In this document: piece after piece, positions 7,369-15,573 of the stretch | Numbering within the stretch: the first letter of the stretch is position 1 | How the letters are laid out: every line of letters begins with the position of its first letter | NCBI GenBank assembly: GCA_905370385.1 | Contig: CAJPKN010000028.1 | Span: forward strand, 1-15,598 | Length of the DNA stretch: 15,598 bases | DNA from: Stomatobaculum longum | GTDB lineage: Bacteria; Bacillota; Clostridia; Lachnospirales; Lachnospiraceae | Direction: 5' to 3' | The notes under the pieces: generated by a model | What the model was told of the DNA's origin: nothing | The model's input: the letters and a program-made list of their open reading frames with translations, nothing else | Databases searched by the model: none | Translations under genes and position numbers: made by a program

Positions 7369-7417
7369 AAGACGCTGTATTTTTCAAGCTTTCTTGAAAA
7401 ATACAGCGTCTTGTTTT
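7369..7417 (+). terminator. Rho-independent terminator after the secreted repeat protein gene
   Basis: Bases 7369-7388 and 7393-7412 form a perfect 20-bp stem with loop CTTT (7389-7392), followed by GTTTT. The stem is AT-rich near the loop and has GACGC/GCGTC near the base. An A-run before the stem would let it also act on the opposite strand, but there is no minus-strand gene facing it. Confidence 0.9.
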
Positions 7418-7422
7418 AATAT
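7394..7422 (+). promoter_or_regulatory. Candidate leuB promoter overlapping the preceding terminator
   Basis: TTGAAA (7394-7399, 5 of 6) and TAATAT (7417-7422, 4 of 6) are 17 bp apart. The -35 lies in the right arm of the preceding terminator stem. With the previous transcript ended here, the leuB operon needs its own promoter in the 73 bp before its start, and this is the best match I can find. Confidence 0.4.
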
Positions 7423-7423
7423 G

Positions 7424-7456
7424 GAGAGAAAAGTTTTTCCTGAGAGAAAGCTTTTT
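7424..7456 (+). repeat. Tandem 15-bp direct repeat in the leuB leader
   Basis: GAGAGAAAAGTTTTT (7424-7438) and GAGAGAAAGCTTTTT (7442-7456) match at 13 of 15 positions with an 18-bp period. Each has a near-palindromic A-run/T-run centre. Located just downstream of the candidate promoter, they could be paired operator half-sites or simply AT-rich leader sequence. Confidence 0.45.
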
Positions 7457-7490
7457 GGAATCCCGAGGACAGGCACAGGAGGAGACTACT

Positions 7491-8573
7491 GTGGAGAAGA
7501 AAATTGTTTTGATTCCGGGCGACGGTATCGGACCGGAAATTGTGGGAGAGGCAAAGGCAGTGCTCGCGCATGTCGCTAAGAAGTTCGGACATGTGTTTCA
7601 CTTTACGGAGATTGCAATGGGCGGTTGCTCGATTGACCGCTACGGCGAGCCGCTGACCGATGAGAACTTGCAAAAGGCAAAGGAGAGCGATGCTGTGCTG
7701 CTCGGTGCCGTGGGAGGTAACGCTGAGACGTCTCCCTGGTACAAGCTGGCACCGGCGCTTCGCCCGGAGGCAGGTCTATTGAAAATTCGGAAGGAGCTCG
7801 GCCTCTTTGCGAACCTGCGCCCCGCGTTTCTCTATCCGGAACTTGCGACGGCCTGCCCCTTAAAGCCGGAGCAGCTTCGGAACGGCTTTGACCTTGTGAT
7901 TGTAAGAGAACTCACCGGCGGCCTCTATTTCGGCGAGCGCCACACCGAAGTCGTAAACGGTGTCGAGACCGCGGTCGATACCCTGGTCTACACGGAACCG
8001 GAGATTCGGCGCATTGCGATTAAGGCCTTCGAGGCCGCATCAAAGCGCAGAAAGTCTCTGATCAGCGTTGACAAGGCAAATGTGCTGGATACTTCGCGTC
8101 TCTGGCGGCGTGTCATGGAGGAAGTCGGCAAGGAGTATCCGGAAGTCAAGCTCTCGCACATGCTGGTCGACAACGCTGCCATGCAGCTGGTCTACAATCC
8201 GGGACAGTTTGATGTCATCGTGACCGAGAACACGTTTGGCGACATTCTGTCGGATGAGGCGAGCATGGTGACGGGCTCCATCGGCATGCTGCCGAGCGCG
8301 AGTCTGAACGAGACGAAACTCGGCCTCTATGAGCCGAGTCACGGTTCCGCGCCGGATATTGCGGGACAGGACAAGGCGAACCCGCTTGCGACCATACTCT
8401 CGGCGGCGATGCTACTTCGCTACTCCTTCGATATGGAGACCGAGGCGCGCGCGGTGGAGAATGCGGTTGCGGCCGTACTGCGGGACGGTTACCGCACGCC
8501 GGATATTTACACCGAGGGCACGAAAAAGGTCGGCACCCGGGAGATGGGCGCGCTGGTCATGGCCCGCATCTGA
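7491..8573 (+). CDS. leuB: 3-isopropylmalate dehydrogenase
   Basis: LeuB oxidatively decarboxylates 3-isopropylmalate to 2-ketoisocaproate using NAD+, the third step of leucine synthesis, in the cytoplasm. It has 360 residues, normal for the family. Visible features are IPGDGIGPE (8-16), [11 protein letters not shown] (138-148), catalytic Lys195 in [14 protein letters not shown], Asp227 in MLVDNAAM, the metal ligands Asp251 and Asp255 in [13 protein letters not shown], and the cofactor loop [18 protein letters not shown] (281-298). The start is GTG 7491, placed 6 bases after AGGAGGAG; a TTG at 7455 would add 12 non-family residues. It heads a leuB-ilvD-ilvB cluster. leuA and leuCD are not in the window. 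No T-box or leader peptide precedes it. Confidence 0.97.
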   Translation: MEKKIVLIPGDGIGPEIVGEAKAVLAHVAKKFGHVFHFTEIAMGGCSIDRYGEPLTDENLQKAKESDAVLLGAVGGNAETSPWYKLAPALRPEAGLLKIRKELGLFANLRPAFLYPELATACPLKPEQLRNGFDLVIVRELTGGLYFGERHTEVVNGVETAVDTLVYTEPEIRRIAIKAFEAASKRRKSLISVDKANVLDTSRLWRRVMEEVGKEYPEVKLSHMLVDNAAMQLVYNPGQFDVIVTENTFGDILSDEASMVTGSIGMLPSASLNETKLGLYEPSHGSAPDIAGQDKANPLATILSAAMLLRYSFDMETEARAVENAVAAVLRDGYRTPDIYTEGTKKVGTREMGALVMARI

Positions 8574-8639
8574 CATTTACAATCTGATTTTTATTTTGAT
8601 TACAGCTTGGAAAGACATAGCTAGAAAGAAGGAATTACC

Positions 8640-10316
8640 ATGTTAAGCGATCACGTGAAAGCGGGGATGCAGCAGGCACCCCACCGCTCTTTGTTTAATG
8701 CACTCGGTTTTACCCAGGAGGAGATGAAGAAGCCGCTCATCGGCATCATCTCGTCCTACAATGAAATTGTCCCGGGCCACATGAATCTCGACAAGATTGT
8801 CGATGCCGTGAAGCTCGGCGTCGCAGAGGCGGGCGGCATGCCCGTCGTGGTGCCGGCCATTGCGGTCTGCGACGGCATTGCGATGGGGCACACGGGCATG
8901 AAGTATTCGCTCGTCACGAGAGACCTCATTGCGGATTCGACCGAGTGTCTTGCGAGAGCACACCAGTTTGACGCAATGGTCTGCGTCCCGAACTGCGATA
9001 AGAACGTGCCGGGTCTTCTCATGGCGGCGGCGCGCGTCAATATCCCGACCATCTTTGTGAGCGGCGGCCCCATGCTTGCGGGCCGTGTGAAGGGCGAGAA
9101 GCGCTCGCTCTCCAGCATGTTTGAGGCGGTCGGCGCTTATGCGGCGGGCAAGATGACCATAGAAGATGTCTCCGAATTCGAGGAGAAGGTCTGCCCGACC
9201 TGCGGCAGCTGTTCCGGCATGTACACCGCGAACTCGCTGAACTGTCTCACCGAGGTGCTCGGCATGGGTCTCCGCGGCAACGGTACGATTCCGGCGGTCT
9301 ACTCGGAGCGCATCCGCCTCGCGAAGCACGCCGGCAACCAGATTATGGAGCTCTACCGGAATGATATCCGCCCGCGCGACATCATGACCGAGAAGGCATT
9401 TATGAACGCGTTGACCGTCGATATGGCGCTCGGCTGCTCGACCAATACCATGCTCCACCTTCCGGCGATTGCGCACGAGGCGAAGGTGAAGCTGGATGTG
9501 AACATTGCGAACGAGGTCTCCGCGCGTACCCCGAATCTCTGCCATCTTGCGCCGGCGGGGCACACTTATATGGAGGATCTGAACGAGGCGGGCGGTGTCT
9601 ACGCCGTGCTGAAGGAACTCTCGAAGAAGGGCCTCATCAACCTCGATTGTCTGACCGCGACCGGCAAGACCGTGGGCGAGAACATCGAGAACGCATGGAA
9701 CCTCGACAAGGAGGTCATTCGCCCGGTCGAGAATCCGTATTCCGAGACCGGCGGTATCGCGATACTCCGGGGCAACATTGCGCCGGAATCCTGCGTCGTG
9801 AAGCGCAGTGCGGTGGCACCGGAGATGTTAAAGCACAGCGGCCCCGCGCGCGTCTTTGACTGCGAGGACGATGCGATTGCGGCCATCAAGGGCGGCAAGA
9901 TAGTCCCGGGCGATGTCGTCGTGATTCGCTACGAGGGTCCGAAGGGCGGCCCCGGCATGCGCGAAATGTTAAACCCGACTTCGGCGATTGTCGGCATGGG
10001 TCTCGGCTCTACCGTTGCGCTCATCACGGACGGACGCTTCTCCGGCGCAAGCCGCGGCGCTTCGATCGGCCATGTGGCACCGGAGGCGGCGGTCGGCGGT
10101 CCGATCGCGTTAATTCGGGAGGGCGATATCATCGACATCGACATCGATGCGCACTCCCTGAACGCGCGTGTCTCCGAGGAGGAGTTCGCGGAGAGAAAGA
10201 AGAGCTGGAAGCCGCGCGTCAATGAGGTGGACGGCTACCTGGTTCGCTACCGCGAGCTGGTGACCGGCGCGCCGCAGGGTGCGGTGCTCTCGGTGGAAGG
10301 CTGGAAGCATGACTAA
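8640..10316 (+). CDS. ilvD: Dihydroxy-acid dehydratase
   Basis: IlvD dehydrates 2,3-dihydroxy-isovalerate and 2,3-dihydroxy-3-methylvalerate to the keto-acid precursors of valine/leucine and isoleucine, using an Fe-S cluster and Mg2+. It has 558 residues, full length. Motifs include VPGHMNL (44-50), [15 protein letters not shown] (77-91), PNCDKNVPG (117-125) with Cys119, [18 protein letters not shown] (185-202), [13 protein letters not shown] and the C-terminal [14 protein letters not shown]. The position occupied by a cluster cysteine in [2Fe-2S] plant-type enzymes (NPCNMHL) is Gly46 here, as in the oxygen-sensitive E. coli [4Fe-4S] enzyme. ATG 8640 has AAGAAGGAA upstream. The gap from leuB is 66 bp with no terminator, and the 3' end overlaps ilvB by 8 bp. 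Confidence 0.98.
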   Translation: MLSDHVKAGMQQAPHRSLFNALGFTQEEMKKPLIGIISSYNEIVPGHMNLDKIVDAVKLGVAEAGGMPVVVPAIAVCDGIAMGHTGMKYSLVTRDLIADSTECLARAHQFDAMVCVPNCDKNVPGLLMAAARVNIPTIFVSGGPMLAGRVKGEKRSLSSMFEAVGAYAAGKMTIEDVSEFEEKVCPTCGSCSGMYTANSLNCLTEVLGMGLRGNGTIPAVYSERIRLAKHAGNQIMELYRNDIRPRDIMTEKAFMNALTVDMALGCSTNTMLHLPAIAHEAKVKLDVNIANEVSARTPNLCHLAPAGHTYMEDLNEAGGVYAVLKELSKKGLINLDCLTATGKTVGENIENAWNLDKEVIRPVENPYSETGGIAILRGNIAPESCVVKRSAVAPEMLKHSGPARVFDCEDDAIAAIKGGKIVPGDVVVIRYEGPKGGPGMREMLNPTSAIVGMGLGSTVALITDGRFSGASRGASIGHVAPEAAVGGPIALIREGDIIDIDIDAHSLNARVSEEEFAERKKSWKPRVNEVDGYLVRYRELVTGAPQGAVLSVEGWKHD

Positions 10317-11976
10317 GCTGAGCGGCGCGGAAATTGTAATCGCCTGCCTCAAGGAACAGGGCGTTGACACGGTCTTCGGTTATCCGGGCGGCGCGATTTT
10401 GAATATTTATGATGCACTCTATAAGCACAGCGATGAGATTCACCATGTGCTGACCAGCCATGAGCAGGGCGCTGCGCACGCGGCCGACGGCTATGCGCGC
10501 GCAAGCGGCAAGGTAGGCGTGTGCCTCGCGACCAGCGGCCCCGGCGCGACGAACTTAGTCACCGGCATTGCGAGCGCCTATATGGACTCTTCGCCCGTGG
10601 TCGCCATCACCTGCAATGTGGCCAATCCGATTCTCGGAAAAGACTCGTTTCAGGAGATTGATATTGCCGGCATCAGCATGCCGATTACCAAGTACAATTT
10701 TATCGTGAAGGATGTAACAGAACTGGCAGGCGTATTGCGCCGCGCGTTTCGAATCGCGCGGAGCGGTCGCCCGGGCCCGGTGCTGGTCGATATCACGAAG
10801 GATGTGACGGCGGCGGAGACCGAGTACGAGCCAAAGAGCATTGCGGTTGCATCCATGCAAGAACTCCCTGTGACAGAGAAACTCACGGAGGCGATTTCGC
10901 TGCTCCGTGCGGCAAAGAAGCCCTGTATTATGGCGGGCGGCGGCGCGATTTTATCGGAGGCGGCTCCCGCGTTGAAGCGCTTTGCCCATAAGCTCGATGC
11001 GCCGGTCTGCTGCACCCTGATGGGACAGGGAGCCTTCGACCAGAACGACAGGCTCTACACGGGCATGGTCGGCATGCACGGCACCAAGACTTCGAACTAC
11101 ACGGTTTCGGACTGCGATTTGCTCGTGGTGGTCGGCGCGCGCTTTTCCGACCGCGTCGCGGGAAGCCCGAAGCAGTTTGCGGCAAAGGCGAAGATTTTGC
11201 AGATTGACGTTGACGAGGCAGAGGTCAATAAGAACATCCATGTCGCGGCGGCGTTGATCGGCGATGCGGGACAGATTCTATCCTGCCTTGCGGAGAGTCT
11301 TGAGCAGCAGCACCACAGAGAATGGCTTTCGGAGATTTCGCGTCGCAAGGAGCAGTTCCCCCTGCAGGTCGGCGAGGGCTTAACGGGCCCGCGTGTCATC
11401 CGGGAACTCGATGCGCTCACGCCGGACGATGCCATCATCGTGACCGAGGTCGGTCAACATCAGATGTGGGCGGCACAGCACTATTGTTACCGCAGCCCGA
11501 GAACCTATCTCACGAGCGGCGGCCTCGGCACCATGGGCTTTGGTCTCGGTGCGGCCATCGGCGCGCAGAGCGCCATGCCGGAGCGCGTGGTCGTGAATGT
11601 CGCGGGAGACGGTTGTTTCCGCATGAATATGAACGAACTCGCGACGGTAGCCCGCGAAGAGCTTCCGCTGATTGAGTTGATCGTCAATAACCATGCGCTC
11701 GGCATGGTGCGGCAGTGGCAGACTTTGTTCTATGAGAAGCGCTACTCGTCGACCGTGCTTCGGGATCATGTGGATTACTGTAAGATTGCCGAGGCCATGG
11801 GCATTCGGGCCTACTGTGTGACGAGTGTGGAAGAGCTTCGCGCCGCTCTTTCGGAGGCGGTCGCAAGCCGCAAACCGGCGGTATTGGATGTTCGTATCGA
11901 TTCCGACGAGAAGGTCTTCCCGATGTGCCCGCCCGGTGCGGACTTAAAGGAAGTCTTTGACGAGACGGATTTATAA
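10309..11976 (+). CDS. ilvB: Acetolactate synthase, large (catalytic) subunit
   Basis: This thiamine-diphosphate enzyme condenses pyruvate with pyruvate or 2-ketobutyrate, the committing step of valine/leucine and isoleucine synthesis. The 555 residues contain the N-terminal pyrimidine-binding domain with catalytic Glu52 in [15 protein letters not shown], a central FAD/DHAP-like domain (about 190-340), and the C-terminal pyrophosphate domain with [12 protein letters not shown] (433-444) and Asn460-Asn461. The [13 protein letters not shown] segment is typical of biosynthetic AHAS. I chose ATG 10309 because [10 protein letters not shown] is the normal N-terminus and GGAAGG lies 8 bases upstream, inside ilvD; a GTG at 10279 would add 10 residues. 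No ilvN/ilvH small subunit follows in this window. Confidence 0.96.
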   Translation: MTKLSGAEIVIACLKEQGVDTVFGYPGGAILNIYDALYKHSDEIHHVLTSHEQGAAHAADGYARASGKVGVCLATSGPGATNLVTGIASAYMDSSPVVAITCNVANPILGKDSFQEIDIAGISMPITKYNFIVKDVTELAGVLRRAFRIARSGRPGPVLVDITKDVTAAETEYEPKSIAVASMQELPVTEKLTEAISLLRAAKKPCIMAGGGAILSEAAPALKRFAHKLDAPVCCTLMGQGAFDQNDRLYTGMVGMHGTKTSNYTVSDCDLLVVVGARFSDRVAGSPKQFAAKAKILQIDVDEAEVNKNIHVAAALIGDAGQILSCLAESLEQQHHREWLSEISRRKEQFPLQVGEGLTGPRVIRELDALTPDDAIIVTEVGQHQMWAAQHYCYRSPRTYLTSGGLGTMGFGLGAAIGAQSAMPERVVVNVAGDGCFRMNMNELATVAREELPLIELIVNNHALGMVRQWQTLFYEKRYSSTVLRDHVDYCKIAEAMGIRAYCVTSVEELRAALSEAVASRKPAVLDVRIDSDEKVFPMCPPGADLKEVFDETDL

Positions 11977-12019
11977 CTTTCAATTCAGTCAAAATATGAT
12001 ACAGTAATTGTAAGCAATT
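11971..12019 (+). promoter_or_regulatory. Possible serC promoter region with small dyad
   Basis: TATGAT (11995-12000), or an overlapping extended box TGATACAGT (11997-12005), could be a -10 element in the 80-bp gap between ilvB and serC. No convincing -35 is present. AATTG-TAAG-CAATT (12006-12019) is a perfect 5-bp inverted repeat at the expected start site. There is no terminator after ilvB, so serC may also be read from the leu/ilv operon. Confidence 0.3.
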
Positions 12020-12056
12020 GTTTCGGTTTGCGCTTTTCAGGCGGGGAGGAGAGCGG

Positions 12057-13136
12057 ATGGCACGTGTATATAATTTCAGTGCCGGCCCCGCAGTGCTTCC
12101 GGAGGAAGTGCTGCGGGAAGCGGCAGAAGAGATGCTCGACTACAAGGGAACCGGCATGTCGGTGATGGAAATGAGCCATCGCTCCAAACTGTTTCAGGAT
12201 ATTTTAGATACGGCGGAGCAGGACTTTCGCGAACTCCTCGGCGTTCCGTCGAACTACAAGGTGCTCTTCATTCAGGGCGGCGGTCATGTGCAGTTTGCTA
12301 TGGTCCCGATGAACCTCATGCGAAACCGCAAGGCGGACTATATTGTGACCGGTCAGTGGGCCAAGAAGGCCATGCAGGAGGCGGCGCTCTACGGCGATGC
12401 GCGTGCTGTGGCATCGAGCGAAGACAAGGTCTTCAGCTACATTCCGGACTGCGATAATCTGCCGATTCGGGAAGACGCAGACTATCTCTATATCTGCAAG
12501 AACAATACGATTTACGGAACGGCGTTTCATACTTTGCCGAACACGAAGGGAAAAGACTTGGTCGCGGATGTCTCCTCCTGCTTCCTTGCGGCGCCGGAGA
12601 ACGTCACGGACTACGGAGTTCTCTGGGGCGGCGTCCAGAAAAATGTGGGCCCCGCGGGCATGGCAATCGCCGTGGTGCGCGAGGACCTGATCGGAGACTG
12701 CCTGCCGGGAACGCCGACCATGCTGCGCTACGAGACCTATGCGGCGCACGGCTCGCTCTACAACACCCCGCCCTGCTACAACATCTATATCTGCGGCAAG
12801 GTGTTCCGCTGGATTAAGGCGCTCGGCGGGCTCACGGCCATGCAGAAGCGAAACGAGGAGAAGGCGGCGCTGCTCTATGATTTCCTCGATCAGTCGAAGC
12901 TCTTTTCGAACCCCGTGCGGCGCGAGGACCGCTCGGTCATGAATGTGACCTTTGTGACCGGCAATGAGGAACTGGACAAAAAGTTCGTTGCGGAAGCAAA
13001 GGCTGCGGGACTTGAGAACCTGAAGGGTCACCGCACGGTCGGCGGCATGCGTGCAAGTCTTTATAACGCAATGCCGCGCGAAGGAGTTCAGCGCCTCGTG
13101 GAGTTTATGGATGCGTTCGAGAAGAGGGAGGCCTGA
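12057..13136 (+). CDS. serC: Phosphoserine aminotransferase
   Basis: SerC transfers an amino group from glutamate to 3-phosphohydroxypyruvate, giving O-phospho-L-serine (and can serve in pyridoxal-phosphate synthesis). The 359 residues match the family length of about 360. NFSAGPAVLPEEVL (6-19) is the typical N-terminus. GGGHVQFAMVPMNL (74-87) holds the cofactor-phosphate region, Asp171 in VADVSSCF contacts the PLP pyridine nitrogen, and Lys195 in GGVQKNVGPAG is the Schiff-base lysine. The C-terminal HRTVGGMRASLYNAM segment provides substrate-binding arginine. ATG 12057 has GGGGAGGAG about 5 bases upstream; an upstream in-frame start at 12018 is less likely. Three bases separate it from serA. 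Confidence 0.97.
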   Translation: MARVYNFSAGPAVLPEEVLREAAEEMLDYKGTGMSVMEMSHRSKLFQDILDTAEQDFRELLGVPSNYKVLFIQGGGHVQFAMVPMNLMRNRKADYIVTGQWAKKAMQEAALYGDARAVASSEDKVFSYIPDCDNLPIREDADYLYICKNNTIYGTAFHTLPNTKGKDLVADVSSCFLAAPENVTDYGVLWGGVQKNVGPAGMAIAVVREDLIGDCLPGTPTMLRYETYAAHGSLYNTPPCYNIYICGKVFRWIKALGGLTAMQKRNEEKAALLYDFLDQSKLFSNPVRREDRSVMNVTFVTGNEELDKKFVAEAKAAGLENLKGHRTVGGMRASLYNAMPREGVQRLVEFMDAFEKREA

Positions 13137-13139
13137 GGC

Positions 13140-14309
13140 ATGTTTCGGATTCACTGCAAGAATGCCATTTCGGAGGAAGGCTTACAGAGCCTGCTTCCGA
13201 ACTTTACGCTGACGGAGCGTCAGGAGGAAGCGGACGGCATACTGGTTCGCTCCGCGGACATGCACGAGGAGAAACTGGGAGAAGCGACCTTGGCCGTTGC
13301 GCGAGCGGGGGCCGGGGTCAACAACATTCCGCTGGAGCGTTTCGCGGAGGAAGGCGTGGTGGTCTTTAATACGCCCGGTGCAAATGCAAACAGCGTGAAA
13401 GAACTTGTGATTTGTGAGATGCTGCTTGCCGCGCGCAATGTGATTCCCGCCGTGCACTGGGTTGCGTCGCATAAGGATGCGCCGGATATCGTCAAGGAAG
13501 CCGAAAAGGGCAAGAAGCAGTTCGTCGGAACGGAAATTTGCGGGAAGAAACTCGGTGTCATAGGCCTCGGCGCCATCGGCGCGGAAGTCGCGAATGCGGC
13601 GGTTGCGCTCGGCATGGAGGTTTACGGCTACGACCCCTATCTCTCGGTGAACGGCGCCTGGAGAATCAGCAAGGAGGCGCGGCACGCGACCTCGCTCGAG
13701 GAACTCTGCAGGCAGTGCGACTACATCACCATCCATGTCCCGCTAACCGACAAGAACCCGGGCATGATAGGCGAAAAAGAGATTGCGGCCATGAAAGAGG
13801 GCGTGGTCTTCTTAAACTTTTCGCGCGACAAGCTGGTCGATGAGCGCGCCATGGAAGCGGCGCTCACAAGCGGAAAAGTGAGACTCTATGTGACCGACTT
13901 TGCGAACCCGCTCTCCGTGAAGTTGGAGAATGCGATTGTGACGCCGCATCTCGGCGCTTCGACCGAGGAGGCCGAGGACCACTGTGCGGTCATGGCGGTC
14001 AAAGAACTCATGGATTATCTGGACAACGGCAACATCCGCAATTCCGTGAACTATCCGGACTGCGACATGGGAGTTCCGGTGAGCGCACAGCGCATTGCCC
14101 TGCTCCACAGAAATGTGCCGAATATGATAGGTCAGATCAGTGCGGAACTCGCAAAGCGAAACATCAACATCGACAAAATGACAAATAAGAGTCGCGGCGC
14201 GTATGCGTACACCCTTTTGGACCTCGAGAGCTGCCTGCCGGCAGAGGATGAGGCGGCCTTAAAGGCCATTCCGGGTGTGATACGCTTCCGCGCAGTGACA
14301 GGAGGCTGA
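13140..14309 (+). CDS. serA: D-3-phosphoglycerate dehydrogenase, short ACT-domain type
   Basis: SerA oxidises 3-phosphoglycerate to 3-phosphohydroxypyruvate with NAD+, the first step of serine synthesis. The 389-residue protein has a split substrate domain, a Rossmann nucleotide domain with GLGAIG (142-147) and the NAD-selecting Asp164 in YGYDPY, conserved Arg229 in NFSRDKLVDE, and His270 in PHLGAST. A C-terminal ACT domain (about 317-388, NVPNMIGQISAELAKRNINI) probably binds an amino acid such as serine for feedback control. The loop that carries the catalytic Glu of E. coli SerA (VFPTEP) is shortened to DFANPL, so the Glu is not in its usual place. ATG 13140 follows serC after 3 bp, and the DUF1015 gene starts 1 bp after the stop. 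Confidence 0.96.
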   Translation: MFRIHCKNAISEEGLQSLLPNFTLTERQEEADGILVRSADMHEEKLGEATLAVARAGAGVNNIPLERFAEEGVVVFNTPGANANSVKELVICEMLLAARNVIPAVHWVASHKDAPDIVKEAEKGKKQFVGTEICGKKLGVIGLGAIGAEVANAAVALGMEVYGYDPYLSVNGAWRISKEARHATSLEELCRQCDYITIHVPLTDKNPGMIGEKEIAAMKEGVVFLNFSRDKLVDERAMEAALTSGKVRLYVTDFANPLSVKLENAIVTPHLGASTEEAEDHCAVMAVKELMDYLDNGNIRNSVNYPDCDMGVPVSAQRIALLHRNVPNMIGQISAELAKRNINIDKMTNKSRGAYAYTLLDLESCLPAEDEAALKAIPGVIRFRAVTGG

Positions 14310-14310
14310 T

Positions 14311-15573
14311 ATGGCAGAGGTCAAGGCGTTTTGCGCCCTTCGTCCGAATGAAAAGCAGGCGGCGGAGGTTGCGGCCCTCCCCTACGATGTCTATTCGAGA
14401 GAGGAGGCGAGAGCGGCGGTGCAGGGGCACCCGCTCTCCTTCCTGAACATTGACCGCCCGGAGACCCAGTTCCCGGAGGACTGCGACATGTACGCGCAGG
14501 AGGTCTACGAAAAGGCGCGGGATATGCTGAGAGAGCAGACGGCGGCGGGCGTCTATGTGAGAGAGGAGAAGCCGGCCTACTTTTTCTACGAGCTGAGCGT
14601 TGAGAGCGGCGTGCTTGCGCCTCTCTTACAGGGACACAGCCAGACCGGTTTGGTCGCCTGCTCTTCGGTGGACGACTACCTGAATCAGGTGGTTCGGAAG
14701 CACGAGAACACGAGAGAGGAAAAGGAGCGGGATCGCATACGCCACGTGGACATTGTGGACGCACAGACCGGCCCCATCTTCCTCACCTACCGCGGCACCG
14801 AGGCCTTAAAGGCCTGCGAGGCGCGCGCCAAGAAGCAGGCGCCGCTTTACGACTTTGTGAGCGAGGACGGCATTCGCCACCGCGTTTGGCGCGTTGCGGA
14901 TGAGGCAGAAGTTGCGGCTGTCACCGAGGGCTTCCGGGCGGTTCCGACCACCTACATTGCGGACGGACATCACCGCGCGGCTTCGGCGGTCAAGGTTGCG
15001 TTGAAGCGTAGAGAGGAGCACCCGGATTACACGGGCAAGGAAGAGTTTAACTACTTCCTCTCGGTCTTGTTCCCGGAGGAAGAACTTCGCATTCTTCCCT
15101 ATAACCGCGTGGTCGATGATCTGAACGGCGAGAGCCCGGCGGATTTATTACTCGCCCTCGACCAGGTCTTTACGATACGCGACTGCGGCGAGACCGTGCC
15201 TACGCCCGAGCAGCGCGGTGAACTCGGCATGTACTTAGACGGTCACTGGTATGCGCTCGGTGTGCGCGAAGAACTCCGCTCGGAGGATCCGGTCGAAGGA
15301 CTCGATGTCTCCTTCCTGCAGGATCTGGTGCTTGCGCCGCTCCTCGGCATCGACGACCCCAGAACCTCGGAGCGCATCCGCTTTATCGGCGGCATTCGCG
15401 GCAGCGAGGAGTTAAAGCGTTTGGTCGATCAAAAGGGCGGTGTTGCCTTCCTCATGTTCCCGACGCAGATGGAAGAACTGCTTTCGGTTGCGGATGCGGG
15501 TCTTCTGATGCCCCCGAAGTCCACTTGGTTTGAGCCGAAGCTCCGGAGCGGACTCTTTATTCACAGCTTATGA
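14311..15573 (+). CDS. DUF1015 family protein in the serine operon
   Basis: The 420-residue protein has the features of the DUF1015/COG4198 family: ALPYDVYSREEA near residues 22-33, SFLNIDRPE (43-51), KHENTREEKERDR (130-142), YIADGHHRAASA (215-226) and LPYNRVV (262-268). It is predicted to be cytoplasmic, with no signal or membrane segment. Function is unproven. The DGHHR motif resembles the nucleotide-binding signature of the ParB/sulfiredoxin-like fold, which includes the archaeal free-serine kinase SerK. The gene starts 1 bp after serA, with AGGAGG upstream, and serC-serA-DUF1015 reads as one operon without serB. A role in phosphoserine-serine conversion or its regulation is a plausible inference. 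The stop overlaps the next start codon (ATGA). Confidence 0.88.
   Translation: MAEVKAFCALRPNEKQAAEVAALPYDVYSREEARAAVQGHPLSFLNIDRPETQFPEDCDMYAQEVYEKARDMLREQTAAGVYVREEKPAYFFYELSVESGVLAPLLQGHSQTGLVACSSVDDYLNQVVRKHENTREEKERDRIRHVDIVDAQTGPIFLTYRGTEALKACEARAKKQAPLYDFVSEDGIRHRVWRVADEAEVAAVTEGFRAVPTTYIADGHHRAASAVKVALKRREEHPDYTGKEEFNYFLSVLFPEEELRILPYNRVVDDLNGESPADLLLALDQVFTIRDCGETVPTPEQRGELGMYLDGHWYALGVREELRSEDPVEGLDVSFLQDLVLAPLLGIDDPRTSERIRFIGGIRGSEELKRLVDQKGGVAFLMFPTQMEELLSVADAGLLMPPKSTWFEPKLRSGLFIHSL

Noticed and set aside
7413..7490. T-box or leader-peptide attenuator before leuB
   Set aside because: Only about 75 bp are available after the terminator, with no T-box signature, no run of Leu/Val/Ile codons and no second terminator.
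8643..9563. Minus-strand open frame of 306 residues opposite ilvD
   Set aside because: Arg/His-rich composition typical of an antisense shadow of a GC-rich gene; no ribosome-binding site or family match.
12204..13154. Minus-strand open frame of 316 residues opposite serC
   Set aside because: Shadow of serC with no recognisable motif and no separate signals.
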